Source of the DNA: Chloroflexota bacterium
GTDB taxonomy: Bacteria; Chloroflexota; Anaerolineae; CG2-30-64-16
NCBI GenBank assembly: GCA_016876015.1
Contig: VGOD01000033.1
Location: 1-34,582, forward strand
DNA length: 34,582 bases
Direction of reading: 5' to 3'
The notes below the pieces were generated by a model that was given only the letters and a program-made list of their open reading frames with translations, had not been told where the DNA came from and did no database searches. Below, piece by piece: positions 1 through 7,865 of this stretch. The translations under genes were made by a program, and so were the position numbers. Position 1 is the first letter of the stretch, and every line of letters starts with the position of its first letter.

Positions 1-1
1 C

Positions 2-304
2 GAGACAGGTCTGCGCCTCAACCCCTGGACGATCGTGGGAACCACGGCTGGCGTGGGGGCCTTTTTCCTTCTGGGAGTGTCAGCCGCGATCAAGGCTCAT
101 CTCATCCCGCCGGTCATGGGCCGTCACCTGCTGATCGGCAAGACCGGCACGGTCAAGCATGACCTGCAGCCCACCGGCGTGGTCCACCTGGAGGGGGAGG
201 AGTGGAGCGCGCGTGTAGTGGGCCAGGCTGAAATCGGCCAGGGCACGGCCGTCCGCGTGATCGGCGCGGAGGGCCTGACACTGAAGGTCGAGCCGATACC
301 ATAA
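2..304 (+). CDS. NfeD-like membrane protein, C-terminal part (cut by window start)
   Basis: The reading frame is open from base 2, so the N-terminus lies outside the window; the GTG at 35 is only an internal codon. The visible part has one hydrophobic membrane segment (around GVGAFFLLGVSAAI) followed by about 60 residues beginning LIGKTGTVKHDLQPTG. That segment matches the soluble OB-fold domain of NfeD proteins. NfeD proteins work with SPFH/stomatin partners in membrane microdomains, and some act as membrane serine proteases; only the OB end is visible, so the protease type cannot be judged. The stop (TAA 302-304) lies 24 bp before the SPFH gene on the same strand, the classic NfeD-SPFH pairing. 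I am confident of the family, less so of the subtype. Confidence 0.85.
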   Translation, partial: ETGLRLNPWTIVGTTAGVGAFFLLGVSAAIKAHLIPPVMGRHLLIGKTGTVKHDLQPTGVVHLEGEEWSARVVGQAEIGQGTAVRVIGAEGLTLKVEPIP

Positions 305-328
305 CACCTTGAAAGGAGTCTCATACCT

Positions 329-1267
329 ATGGAAGCAGTCCTGATCCTGTTGCTCGTGGCAGTGTTGCTGTTCCTCTTCTTCCTGGCCGCGTTCCGGCCG
401 CTGCGCATCGTGCGCGATTATGAGCGACTGGTTGTGTTCCGGCTGGGCCGGTTCATCGGCGAGCGGGGGCCGGGTCTCATCTGGCTGTGGCCCGTCATTG
501 ACCAGGCAGTGAGAGCCAACTTACGCGAGGATTTCCTGGAAATCCCCAGCCAGACCTGTATCACACAGGACAACGCGCCGATTGACATTGACTTCCTGAT
601 CTATTGGAAGGTGGTGGATCCTGGGTTGAGCGTCTTGAAGGTGCGTGATTTCGCCGGCGCATCGCAGGGCATCGCGACGACTACGCTGCGCGCGGTCATC
701 GGCGACATTCCGCTGGACGATGTGCTGGCCAAGCGCGAGCAGATCAACCAGATCCTGCGCGCCAAGCTGGATGAGGTAACCGAGCGGTGGGGCGTCAAGG
801 TCACCAGCGTCGAAATCCGCGAGATCGTGCCCCCGCGCGAGATTCAGCAGGCGATGAACCGCCAGATGGCTGCAGAACGCGAGCGCCGCGCCATGGTCAC
901 CGAGGCGGACGGCAAGCGCGAGGCCTCGATCAAGGTGGCCGAAGGCGCCAAGCAGGCCGCGATCCTGAACGCGGAAGGCGCCAAGCAGTCCGCGATCCTC
1001 AACGCTGAAGGCGGCCGCCAGGCCGCGATCTTGGAGGCCGAGGGCGCGCGGCAGGCCGCGATCCTCAACGCCGAAGGGTACTCGGCTGCGCTGACGAAGA
1101 TCTTCGAGGCTGCGCGGGAGGTGGACAGCAAGACCATGAGCCTGCAATACCTGGACGCGCTCAAGGCTCTGGGCGCTGGCGCCGCCACCAAGTTCGTCTT
1201 CCCGATGGAGTTCAGCAACCTGTTGAAGCCCTTCGTGGGACATGCGTCCGAAGCGATGACGCCGTAG
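329..1267 (+). CDS. SPFH/band 7 (stomatin-like) membrane protein
   Basis: This 312-residue protein starts with a single membrane segment (residues about 3-23) followed by the band-7 core (RIVRDYERLVVFRLGR, then GPGLIWLWPVIDQ). The C-terminal half is a helical segment with a repeated unit of the form AEGAKQAAILN occurring about five times, typical of the oligomerising coiled coil of stomatin/QmcA proteins. It is known of the family that such proteins form ring-like assemblies organising membrane patches, usually with NfeD. The ATG at 329 is preceded by AAGGAG at 313-318. The nfeD-like gene ends just upstream, so the two should be co-transcribed. The stop is followed immediately by a hexamer tandem array. 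Confidence 0.93.
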   Translation: MEAVLILLLVAVLLFLFFLAAFRPLRIVRDYERLVVFRLGRFIGERGPGLIWLWPVIDQAVRANLREDFLEIPSQTCITQDNAPIDIDFLIYWKVVDPGLSVLKVRDFAGASQGIATTTLRAVIGDIPLDDVLAKREQINQILRAKLDEVTERWGVKVTSVEIREIVPPREIQQAMNRQMAAERERRAMVTEADGKREASIKVAEGAKQAAILNAEGAKQSAILNAEGGRQAAILEAEGARQAAILNAEGYSAALTKIFEAAREVDSKTMSLQYLDALKALGAGAATKFVFPMEFSNLLKPFVGHASEAMTP

Positions 1268-1303
1268 GTCGAGGTCGAGGTTGAGGTCGAGGTTAAGGTT
1301 GAG
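1268..1303 (+). repeat. Hexamer tandem array, six units
   Basis: Six consecutive 6-bp units of the form GTCGAG/GTTGAG/GTTAAG start at the first base after the SPFH stop codon and end 8 bp before the -35 box of the SRP RNA promoter. The units vary by C/T and G/A transitions only. It encodes nothing and is not a terminator. Confidence 0.85.
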
Positions 1304-1311
1304 TTGGACCT

Positions 1312-1340
1312 TTGACAAAAAACGCCCTTTCGGTTAGGAT
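1312..1340 (+). promoter_or_regulatory. Promoter of the SRP RNA gene
   Basis: TTGACA (1312-1317) and TAGGAT (1335-1340) are separated by exactly 17 bp. The -10 box ends 7 bp before the expected 5' end of the SRP RNA at about 1348. This is a near-consensus housekeeping sigma-factor promoter. Confidence 0.85.
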
Positions 1341-1347
1341 AGGGTCG

Positions 1348-1613
1348 GTCGTGCTAGACGGGGAACTAGCGGTGCCCTGTACCCGCAACCCGCTATAGCG
1401 GGGTTGAATTCCCTTTCGAGGATCGGCGGTCAGCGGGACTGTCGGTGCAGCCGGTGTTGAGGGTTGGGTCCTGTGCGGCGGGGGCCTGCGAACCGGGTCA
1501 GGACCGGAAGGTAGCAGCCCTAAGTAGTCACCCTCGGGCGCCACGGGGCAGCCTGGCCCGAGCCGGCGGCTCTCGGCAAGCCGAGTGACGAGGTTCGACA
1601 AAGGGTGCACGAC
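1348..1613 (+). ncRNA. ffs: Signal recognition particle RNA, large bacterial type
   Basis: The 5' segment GTCGTGCTAGACGGGGAACTAGCGGTGCCCTGTACC closely follows, in two overlapping parts, the Alu domain of the Bacillus-type SRP RNA. The helix-8 segment around 1498-1532 carries the universally conserved GTCAGGACCGGAAGG and AGCAGCCCTAAGT signature that binds Ffh. The 3' end (GGTGCAC near 1604-1610) pairs back towards the 5' end. At about 266 nt it is the long form with Alu domain rather than the 114-nt E. coli form. It has its own promoter directly upstream and a terminator directly downstream. The RNA works with Ffh and FtsY in co-translational targeting of membrane proteins. Confidence 0.95.
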
Positions 1614-1627
1614 CAGGCATCATGGGC

Positions 1628-1662
1628 GGGACGCGCCTGAAACGCGCGTCCCGCTGTGTTTT
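1628..1662 (+). terminator. Rho-independent terminator of ffs
   Basis: A perfect 9-bp GC stem, GGGACGCGC (1628-1636) with GCGCGTCCC (1644-1652), has a 7-nt loop and is followed by GCTGTGTTTT. The T-run overlaps the stop codon of the convergent methyltransferase gene by two bases. Confidence 0.85.
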
Positions 1663-2986
1663 ACCGCTGACCCAGCCATTCGCTCAGCGCACTATCTAGC
1701 TCACCATTGTGGGACCCACTGGTATACAGGGCGAAATCTCGGATTGGCGTCCACGCAGGTAACTCAGGCTCAGGCAAGTCAAATAAAGTTGGCATCATCA
1801 CCGAAGAATCCGCACCCACAGTCTTGCTAACGAAGTCCCCCATGCGTTCCAGACCATGAGAGAATCGTCTCAGGGTTGTGGCGATGGCAACTGCACTACT
1901 GTCCATACCGATCCAGGCGCGTCCTAGCTGCGAAGCTACGGCCAGTGTTGTACCTGAACCTGAGAAACAATCCAAGACCATGTCCCCCGCGTCTGATGAC
2001 GCGCTGATGATGCGTTTGAGCAGATCTGAGTTCTTTTCGGTGGGATAGCCTGTGACTTCGATGTTCTGGTTGTGGGCGTCTCGCACATCCAGCCAGATGT
2101 CTTGTACCGGAACGCCCGCGCTGGCATCCAGGTAGATCTTGCGCCTGGGGTTTCCGTTCGGTGACCAATAGACTTCACCTCTGGCATCCATCTCATCGAG
2201 TACTTCAGGGGGAAACTGCCAGTGCTTCCCCGGCGGCGGTGGCTTGCCCCGCCACGATTGGCCCGTAGCACCATGCCGCACGCCTGGCGCGTGAAGTGGG
2301 ACCTTCTTGTATCTCCGGCCTGTTTGCTCCTCCACGTACTCGTATTCCTTCTCCGCCCGCTCGGCCGTCCAGGTTTCGTAGGGACGGTTCCAAGTGTACT
2401 TGCCTGACTTGGTATAGAACAGGATGTAATCCGCGATATTGCCATAGGTTTTCCGAGTGTAGTTCTTGGGGTTGCACTTCTTCCGCGTGATCCAATTCCG
2501 GAAGTTGGCGCGACCGAAGATCTCATCCATGATGATCTTGATGTGAAAGGCCATATTCTCGTCAAGGTGCACGTAGATCGAACCATCCTCGGCCAACAGC
2601 TCACGTAGCAGAATCAGTCGTTGCCTCAGAAACTCCACGTAATGGGCGCCCGCAAGGAGATCAGCGTAGGCGTCAGTCTGTGCTCGTGATTGGAAGACGC
2701 TTCTCGTGGAATAGGGCGGATCAATGTACACGAGTCTGACATGACTCCGAACACAAGAATCTTCCAGCAGATGCGCCAAGATGGGCAAATTGTCTCCGTA
2801 ATACAGCCGATTTTTGCCCGCGCCATGCCATAGCCCCTTGATTCGGGCGGGAGGCGTCGCAAGCACATCCGGCTCCGAGAGCTTTCCGGCGTAGTGGAGC
2901 AAGACCTCCTGGCAATCCACAATCTGATGAGCTCCGCAAGAAGTGTTCTGCCCTCCTGCTTGTGTCTTGGGAATACCGGTAGCCAT
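1661..2986 (-). CDS. Site-specific DNA methyltransferase, beta-class amino-methylase
   Basis: This 441-residue protein has the catalytic motif IV DPPY at residues 89-92 (VYIDPPYS) and the AdoMet-binding motif I DCFSGSGTT at residues 339-347. Motif IV before motif I, with a target-recognition region between them, is the beta-class order of N6-adenine or N4-cytosine methylases. DPPY favours adenine, but the product cannot be decided from sequence. The gene starts 9 bp after the stop of a nuclease-like reading frame, so this is probably a type II restriction-modification pair. The base composition of the pair is visibly less GC-rich than its neighbours, a sign of transfer. The methylase frame is intact, so the genome would stay modified even if the nuclease is dead. 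Confidence 0.9.
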   Translation of the reverse strand: MATGIPKTQAGGQNTSCGAHQIVDCQEVLLHYAGKLSEPDVLATPPARIKGLWHGAGKNRLYYGDNLPILAHLLEDSCVRSHVRLVYIDPPYSTRSVFQSRAQTDAYADLLAGAHYVEFLRQRLILLRELLAEDGSIYVHLDENMAFHIKIIMDEIFGRANFRNWITRKKCNPKNYTRKTYGNIADYILFYTKSGKYTWNRPYETWTAERAEKEYEYVEEQTGRRYKKVPLHAPGVRHGATGQSWRGKPPPPGKHWQFPPEVLDEMDARGEVYWSPNGNPRRKIYLDASAGVPVQDIWLDVRDAHNQNIEVTGYPTEKNSDLLKRIISASSDAGDMVLDCFSGSGTTLAVASQLGRAWIGMDSSAVAIATTLRRFSHGLERMGDFVSKTVGADSSVMMPTLFDLPEPELPAWTPIRDFALYTSGSHNGELDSALSEWLGQR

Positions 2987-2995
2987 AGGACCATC

Positions 2996-3599
2996 CTATG
3001 AGTACAACCAATCGCTCGTAAGCCGCACGGGAACCATGCGCAAGGTCAGAACCAGGATCTTGCCTGGCCAACTACTCTCTAAGAACGCATAGTCATCCCA
3101 CATCGAACCGAGTAGAAGTCCCGGCCCATCATTGATGAAGATTAGCTTGGTCTTCAGACCATGCTCGCGGGCATAACTCAGGATTTCATCGGCGCAGGAT
3201 TTATAGCCGCCTGTCCGGTCGTCTTCTTGAGCGCCTCCGCGGTCGGAATCATAACGGGCTAATCCGATGGCCAGGACTTCGCTGCGATCAGCACTGTGGA
3301 TCACAAAATCCACAGGGCGGTTGGGCCTTGGGTAGTCGCGAAAGATGGAACTCATCAAGATGTCCTTGCCTGCGCGCTCCGGCCCGCTGATAGGGATGTT
3401 CGGAAACTGCGACCGAAACAGTGTGAAGAACCGCTCGGTCAAGTCGTAGCCTTTCTTGCCGCGATCTTTGTAACACCGGTTTATAGAGTTCACATGCGAG
3501 CGGCAGAATATCGGGGTAGTACTCGCCCGATGCCAACGTGATCCAATTCGCGCCGTCGGCCTTGTAGTCAGCGAAGGATGTGCGTGCCCTGTTTGCCAT
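2996..3599 (-). pseudogene. Putative type II restriction endonuclease, interrupted by one frameshift
   Basis: Two overlapping frames read as one protein of about 200 residues. The first (from ATG at 3599) gives MANRARTSFADYKADGANW and runs to LACELYK. The second, with GTG at 3493 as its first possible start, continues as NRCYKDRGKKGYDLTERFF to the stop at 2996. Dropping one A from the AAA near 3483-3485 joins them smoothly as ELYNRCYKD. A charged core RYDSDRGGAQEDDRTGGYK and a D-x(n)-E pair before it (PVDFVI, SEVLAI) suggest a nuclease active region, but I cannot assign a known family. Its position 9 bp before a DNA methylase, under its own promoter, supports a restriction role. It may be a true mutation, an assembly error, or a gene starting at GTG 3493. 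Confidence 0.6.
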
Positions 3600-3612
3600 C
3601 CTGGGTCAATTG

Positions 3613-3665
3613 CCTCCTGTAAGGGGTTCTATCATATTATACCACAGATTTCATTCCACTGTTAA
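3613..3665 (-). promoter_or_regulatory. Promoter and ribosome site of the restriction-modification pair
   Basis: Read on the minus strand, TTAACA (3665-3660) and TATAAT (3641-3636) are 18 bp apart, with TG one base before the -10 box (extended -10). An AGGAGG site (3618-3613) lies 13 bp before the ATG at 3599. The -35 box sits inside the last codons of the upstream glycosyltransferase gene, so the pair has its own promoter and need not depend on read-through. Confidence 0.75.
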
Positions 3666-6242
3666 CGTCTTGAGCAGGAAGTGGTCTCTCTCTCCAGACA
3701 GGCTGACGCGGGTCTTCAGCCGAACTCGATCCCCTGCCCGATGGACGCCGACAATCAACCGGTACGTCCCTGGCGAGAGGTCAGACGGCAGTCCCAGCGC
3801 GTGATGATCTCGCACGAGCTCGGCGGCCGCCCACTGTTGAGTTGGATAGCGCCCTCCGGCCGGTTCCTCTTCCAGGTTGGCGACGAGCCGATCGCCGGCC
3901 GCCAGCAGTTGCACGACGACCACCAGCGGCTCTTGGGGCGGCTCGACGGCCTGCCACAACAGCTCGACCGGAACGGCATCGCCCGGCGACACCGCGGTCG
4001 CAGGAGACGACGCCTCGACGAGCGCGAGCGGCCCGAAGCGCGCCAATGGCGGACGAAGCTCATCGCTGCGAGCACGGGCGATGTTCACCAGGCCCAGGTT
4101 CAGTCCATTCTGCACCCCAACCAGTCGCTCGTGGTATTCCTGCGGCGGCCAGGCTGCGCCCGTCGCTGGATCGTACACCAGGAGCGCCAGGGTGTAAGCG
4201 CCTGGGGGCGTGCCCACGCCGATCGGCATGGCGATCGGTTGCCGCACAACCTGGCCTGCCGGCCAGCGGCTCGTCTGGAAGAGAGGGCCGGCGGGTTTTT
4301 CATCTGGCGGCTGCGCCCAAGTGCGGCCGTCAGGCCCCACCAGTCGCAGCGAGACCGCGATGTCGGCCGCGGGCGTTGCGTCGGCCCGCCAGAGCAGCCC
4401 CGCATAGAGAGTCTGCCCGGCTGCAACCTCGACCGGCAACGGCTCGGGCTGGACGGTCACACCGGCCGCATAGCGATAGGCCGGCCGATCGGCCGGCCAC
4501 TCCACGCCAGACCTGCACAAGTAGCCCTGAACCCGCATGTTGGCCTCGCCGTCGAAGACGCGCTCGTCGAAGAGTTGCCCCCGCTCAGACATCCACCCCC
4601 GCACCAGGCCGGCCGGATCGTTCACCGTGTCATAGATGCGATAGTGCCAGATACGCGCAAACCGTTCGAACAGCGCGGCGACCTGGGTCTCAGCCGCCGC
4701 GGCTGGCATGGCGAAGAAATCGGAGCGGGGATCGGCCCAGCCCAGGCCGGCCGCGGCATCCACGTGACCCGTGGTCACGACAACCAGGCCGCCATTCGCG
4801 GCCGGCGCAGGCAGGTCGGCGGTGAGGCGGCCGCGGAACGCTGCCGGTCCATCCCAATAGGTCAGCAGCGCGGTATAGGCATAACCGGCATTGACCAGCG
4901 CCACATCGCCCGGACGCCAGCGGTCACGCAGAAAGCGTACCGCGGCCCGATGATCGTCAGCGCGATCCGCGGGCGCAGTCCAGAAGGCGTGCAGGGTGAA
5001 CCCTGACGCCGCCAGCCAGCAAGCCATCAGGGAACACACTACCAGCCTCCACCTGCCCCACGACCAGTTCAGCCCCGCGGCCAGGACGACATAGAAAGCC
5101 GGGCTGTAGGTGAACACGTAGCGGACATGATACAACGGGGTGACGATTGAGGCGAGCAGAATCAACCCCAGAGCGCCGAAGGTCGCCAGCAAGAAGATGC
5201 TGGCGCTGGACACGCCATGATCGGTCGCTCGCGGCCGCCGCCAGAGCGTGACCAGGCCCGCGGCGTAGGCCGCCAACACGATCAGAACCACAGGCCAGGC
5301 CCAGGCTGGCGCGCTTTGCCCCAGGCTGAGCGCGGCCCAGCTCTCCGTTAAGGCCGCCGAGAGCACCGTCGCGGTCCGCCAGGGCGGAACGGGTGGGTTC
5401 ACGGCCTGGCGATAGGCTATCGGCAGCCATGGCGCATAGAGAAGAAGCGCGGCCAAGTTGGCGGCCAGCCATGGATACCACAACCCTCTGTCGCTGGCCG
5501 CGCTCGCGCGCGACCGGCCATCATCACGCCGGCCTGCCCGCGCCTTCGCCGTGCGCGCAATCAGCCACGCCAACACTCCAGCGTTCAGCGCCGCCAGCAG
5601 AAAGGCGAAGTAGTACAGCGTGTACATCCCTGCAGCGGCAGCCAGGGCGTAGACGACCCACCAGGAGATTGGTGATTGGAGGTTGGAGGTTGGAGGTTGG
5701 AGATTGGAGGTTGGAGAGACGCCGCGGAGGAGGGCGTAGAGGGCCACGGCTCCCAAGCCAGCACCCAGCGTATACATGCGCACTTCCTGGCTGTACCAAA
5801 CGTTGTAGGGGCTGAATGCGACCAGGCCGGCTGCGACCAGCGCGGCCCGGTCGCCCGCGACCCGCCGCGCCAGGGCGTGCGCCAGGGCGATCAGGAGAAC
5901 GCCGAAGAAGAGGGAGAAGAAACCAGCCGCAAACTCCAGCCCGATTCCGTGCGGATCGGCATGGCCGGTCGGATAACCCAGGGCGACCAGCCAGCCGCGC
6001 AGCAAGACATAGTAGCCGGGCGGATGGATGTCACCCGCGGTGTGACGGATCAGCTCCGGCAGTGCGCTGCCCGCGAGATAGACGCTGACCGTCTCATCAT
6101 ACCACAGGCTTTGTGCGCCCAGGCGGAAGAGGCGCAGCGTCGCGCCTGCCAGCAGCAGGATCAGGAGCGGCAGCCGCGTGCGCCAGATCGGGAAGGACGC
6201 TCCATCCTGGCGCTGTTCGCGCTGGGAACGGCTATCTGCCAC
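3651..6242 (-). CDS. GT39/ArnT-like membrane glycosyltransferase (GT-C fold)
   Basis: This 863-residue protein begins with a membrane helix followed by SLWYDETVSVYLAG and, after the first loop, DIHPPGYYVLL. The acidic DE pair in the first extracytoplasmic loop and the HPPGYY motif are hallmarks of polyprenyl-phosphate-sugar-dependent GT39/ArnT-type transferases. About ten further hydrophobic segments fill residues up to about 410. The last 430 residues are a non-membrane, probably extracytoplasmic, region. The likely role is transfer of a sugar from a lipid carrier to a cell-envelope acceptor; the sugar and acceptor are unknown. The GTG start at 6242 overlaps the end of the transporter gene by 11 bp, so translation is probably coupled. 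A heptamer repeat at 5668-5716 is translated in frame as a TSNLQPP-type repeat. Confidence 0.85.
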   Translation of the reverse strand: MADSRSQREQRQDGASFPIWRTRLPLLILLLAGATLRLFRLGAQSLWYDETVSVYLAGSALPELIRHTAGDIHPPGYYVLLRGWLVALGYPTGHADPHGIGLEFAAGFFSLFFGVLLIALAHALARRVAGDRAALVAAGLVAFSPYNVWYSQEVRMYTLGAGLGAVALYALLRGVSPTSNLQPPTSNLQSPISWWVVYALAAAAGMYTLYYFAFLLAALNAGVLAWLIARTAKARAGRRDDGRSRASAASDRGLWYPWLAANLAALLLYAPWLPIAYRQAVNPPVPPWRTATVLSAALTESWAALSLGQSAPAWAWPVVLIVLAAYAAGLVTLWRRPRATDHGVSSASIFLLATFGALGLILLASIVTPLYHVRYVFTYSPAFYVVLAAGLNWSWGRWRLVVCSLMACWLAASGFTLHAFWTAPADRADDHRAAVRFLRDRWRPGDVALVNAGYAYTALLTYWDGPAAFRGRLTADLPAPAANGGLVVVTTGHVDAAAGLGWADPRSDFFAMPAAAAETQVAALFERFARIWHYRIYDTVNDPAGLVRGWMSERGQLFDERVFDGEANMRVQGYLCRSGVEWPADRPAYRYAAGVTVQPEPLPVEVAAGQTLYAGLLWRADATPAADIAVSLRLVGPDGRTWAQPPDEKPAGPLFQTSRWPAGQVVRQPIAMPIGVGTPPGAYTLALLVYDPATGAAWPPQEYHERLVGVQNGLNLGLVNIARARSDELRPPLARFGPLALVEASSPATAVSPGDAVPVELLWQAVEPPQEPLVVVVQLLAAGDRLVANLEEEPAGGRYPTQQWAAAELVRDHHALGLPSDLSPGTYRLIVGVHRAGDRVRLKTRVSLSGERDHFLLKTLTVE
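5668..5716. repeat. Heptamer tandem array inside the glycosyltransferase gene
   Basis: Seven 7-bp units (ATTGGTG, then ATTGGAG/GTTGGAG) lie within the coding sequence. Because 7 is not a multiple of 3, the array cycles through all frames and gives a 7-residue peptide repeat (SNLQPPT) on the minus strand. It falls in a loop between two membrane segments. The same word recurs in the spacer at 14316-14327. Confidence 0.85.
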
Positions 6243-7677
6243 GCTTCACCCCGGCCAGGCTGACCACGCTGAGCAGGAGCAGGATTCCGTAGCACGAGAA
6301 GATCGCGAAGTAGCCCAGGCCGGGCTGATAAGCGTTGAGGTAGTCAGCCAGCACGCCGCCAATGCCCGCGCCCACCATCCCTGCGCCCGCGCCGGCCAGG
6401 TTCGACACGCCCAGATAGCGCCCTGCCTCGGCCGCCGGCGCCAATTCCGTGCCCAACGCCCAGTTGATCGTCATGAACAGGCCCGATGCCAGCCCGATGA
6501 CGCCGCCAGCCAAGTAGACCAGCGCCTGGTTCGGAAACCACATGGTGCTGACCATGATGAATGTCCCCAGAGCAGCGATCACTCCGCTGACGCTGACCAA
6601 CAACCGATGTCCAAAGCGGTCGGCCAGCCAGCCCGCGGGCAGCGCGGTGACGATCGTGAAGACGCCAGCCGCTGCGGTCATCAGGCTGGCCGTCGCGACC
6701 GCAGCTTCGCGCGTCAGGCTGAATGCGTGCATCAGGAAATAGGGCGCGGAGCCCTGGATCGAGGTCACGGCAGCCAGGAACAGCAGACGATTGACCACCC
6801 ACCAGGTGAAGGACGATTGTCGCCGTGCGGCGGGTCCCAGGGTGGCCAGGGCGCCGGCCCACACGCCGACGACCACCGCGGCCGCCATGGCGACCAACCC
6901 GCCCACGCCCGCCCCCCATGCGCGGGCAGGTCCGGCGCCGGCCAGCGGCCACACGATCAACCCCGTCAGTCCGCCCAGCAATCCGCCGGCGATCAGCCCG
7001 GCGGCTGCGCCCATGCCGATCCCCGCGAGCATCCCCAGGACGCGCAGCAGCGGAGGTCCGAGCGGCGTGGTGGGCCGATCGGCCAGCGGCGTCTCGCGCA
7101 CCAGGATCATCGTCAACACCATGGTGACGAATAGTCCTGCGCAGGTCGCAACGATGGCCCATCCCAACTGTCCCGCGCCCACCAATTGGCCAACAGTAAA
7201 GCCGACCAGGATCAGCGGCAGCAGTTCCATGATCGCCTTGACGCCCGAGGCCCGGCCGCGCTGATCTTCGGGCGCCAGGTCGGGAATGAAGCCCTGCAGC
7301 GCGCCGTGCGAGATGTTAGATGAGAACTGAAGCAGCAGGATTGCTGCGAGCAGCGCCCAGTAACTCCCTGCCAGGCCGACCGCGGCCAGGAAGATCAGAT
7401 CGAGCAGGACCCCGATGAAGATGAAGGGCCGGCGTCGGCCAAAACGCGAGGTATTGCGATCGCTCAGCAATCCCATCGCCGGCTGGGCCAGCATCGCGAT
7501 GATCAGTCCGGCGGTTCGCATCGCGCCGAGCGCGGTGTTCTTGACCTCTCCACTCACGAACATGTCCACCAGGTAGGGCAGAAACACCGACCCGACAGCG
7601 GTATTGCGGATGTTCAGGCCGAGCCAGAAGAGATTGATGGAGATGTGATCGTACCAGCGCCAGGGTTTCGTGTGCAT
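6232..7677 (-). CDS. MFS / GPH-type sugar transporter
   Basis: The protein has 481 residues from the ATG at 7677, chosen because GAGG lies 8 bp upstream; an in-frame extension to 7737 has no ribosome site and would run through the promoter. The sequence LLSDRNTSRFGRRRPF is the cytoplasmic loop 2-3 signature D-x-x-S/T-x-R-x-G-R-R-R of major-facilitator and glycoside-pentoside-hexuronide symporters. About twelve hydrophobic helices are visible, plus an extra glycine/alanine-rich hydrophobic stretch between the two halves (about residues 205-290) that may add membrane passes. The gene heads a two-gene operon with the GT39-like transferase and diverges from glgB. A sugar or glycoside substrate is inferred, not shown. 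Confidence 0.85.
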   Translation of the reverse strand: MHTKPWRWYDHISINLFWLGLNIRNTAVGSVFLPYLVDMFVSGEVKNTALGAMRTAGLIIAMLAQPAMGLLSDRNTSRFGRRRPFIFIGVLLDLIFLAAVGLAGSYWALLAAILLLQFSSNISHGALQGFIPDLAPEDQRGRASGVKAIMELLPLILVGFTVGQLVGAGQLGWAIVATCAGLFVTMVLTMILVRETPLADRPTTPLGPPLLRVLGMLAGIGMGAAAGLIAGGLLGGLTGLIVWPLAGAGPARAWGAGVGGLVAMAAAVVVGVWAGALATLGPAARRQSSFTWWVVNRLLFLAAVTSIQGSAPYFLMHAFSLTREAAVATASLMTAAAGVFTIVTALPAGWLADRFGHRLLVSVSGVIAALGTFIMVSTMWFPNQALVYLAGGVIGLASGLFMTINWALGTELAPAAEAGRYLGVSNLAGAGAGMVGAGIGGVLADYLNAYQPGLGYFAIFSCYGILLLLSVVSLAGVKRGR

Positions 7678-7736
7678 GATCGTCCCTCGACAGGTGGGGT
7701 GAGCGCGGATCACGACAGGCGCAACGCGCTGCACCA

Positions 7737-7765
7737 ATTGTATGCGGAGTGCCGCGATTCGTCAA
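7737..7765 (-). promoter_or_regulatory. Promoter of the transporter-glycosyltransferase operon
   Basis: On the minus strand, TTGACG (7765-7760) and TACAAT (7742-7737) are separated by 17 bp, about 60 bp before the transporter start. Confidence 0.75.
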
Positions 7766-7772
7766 CCTGTCG

Positions 7773-7801
7773 TTGACTTTTCGCGGCCAGCCGGTTAGAA
7801 T
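7773..7801 (+). promoter_or_regulatory. Promoter of glgB
   Basis: TTGACT (7773-7778) and TAGAAT (7796-7801) are separated by 17 bp, 64 bp before the glgB start. Its -35 box is 7 bp from the -35 box of the divergent transporter promoter. Confidence 0.75.
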
Positions 7802-7865
7802 GGCGCGGGTGGATTAGCACTCAAGCGCCTTTCATTGACAGGAGTTACGCAGGAGCGAGGACGAA

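Noticed and set aside
7761-7777. GTCAAC-N5-GTTGAC inverted repeat as a repressor operator
   Set aside because: It is fully explained by the two opposed TTGAC -35 boxes.
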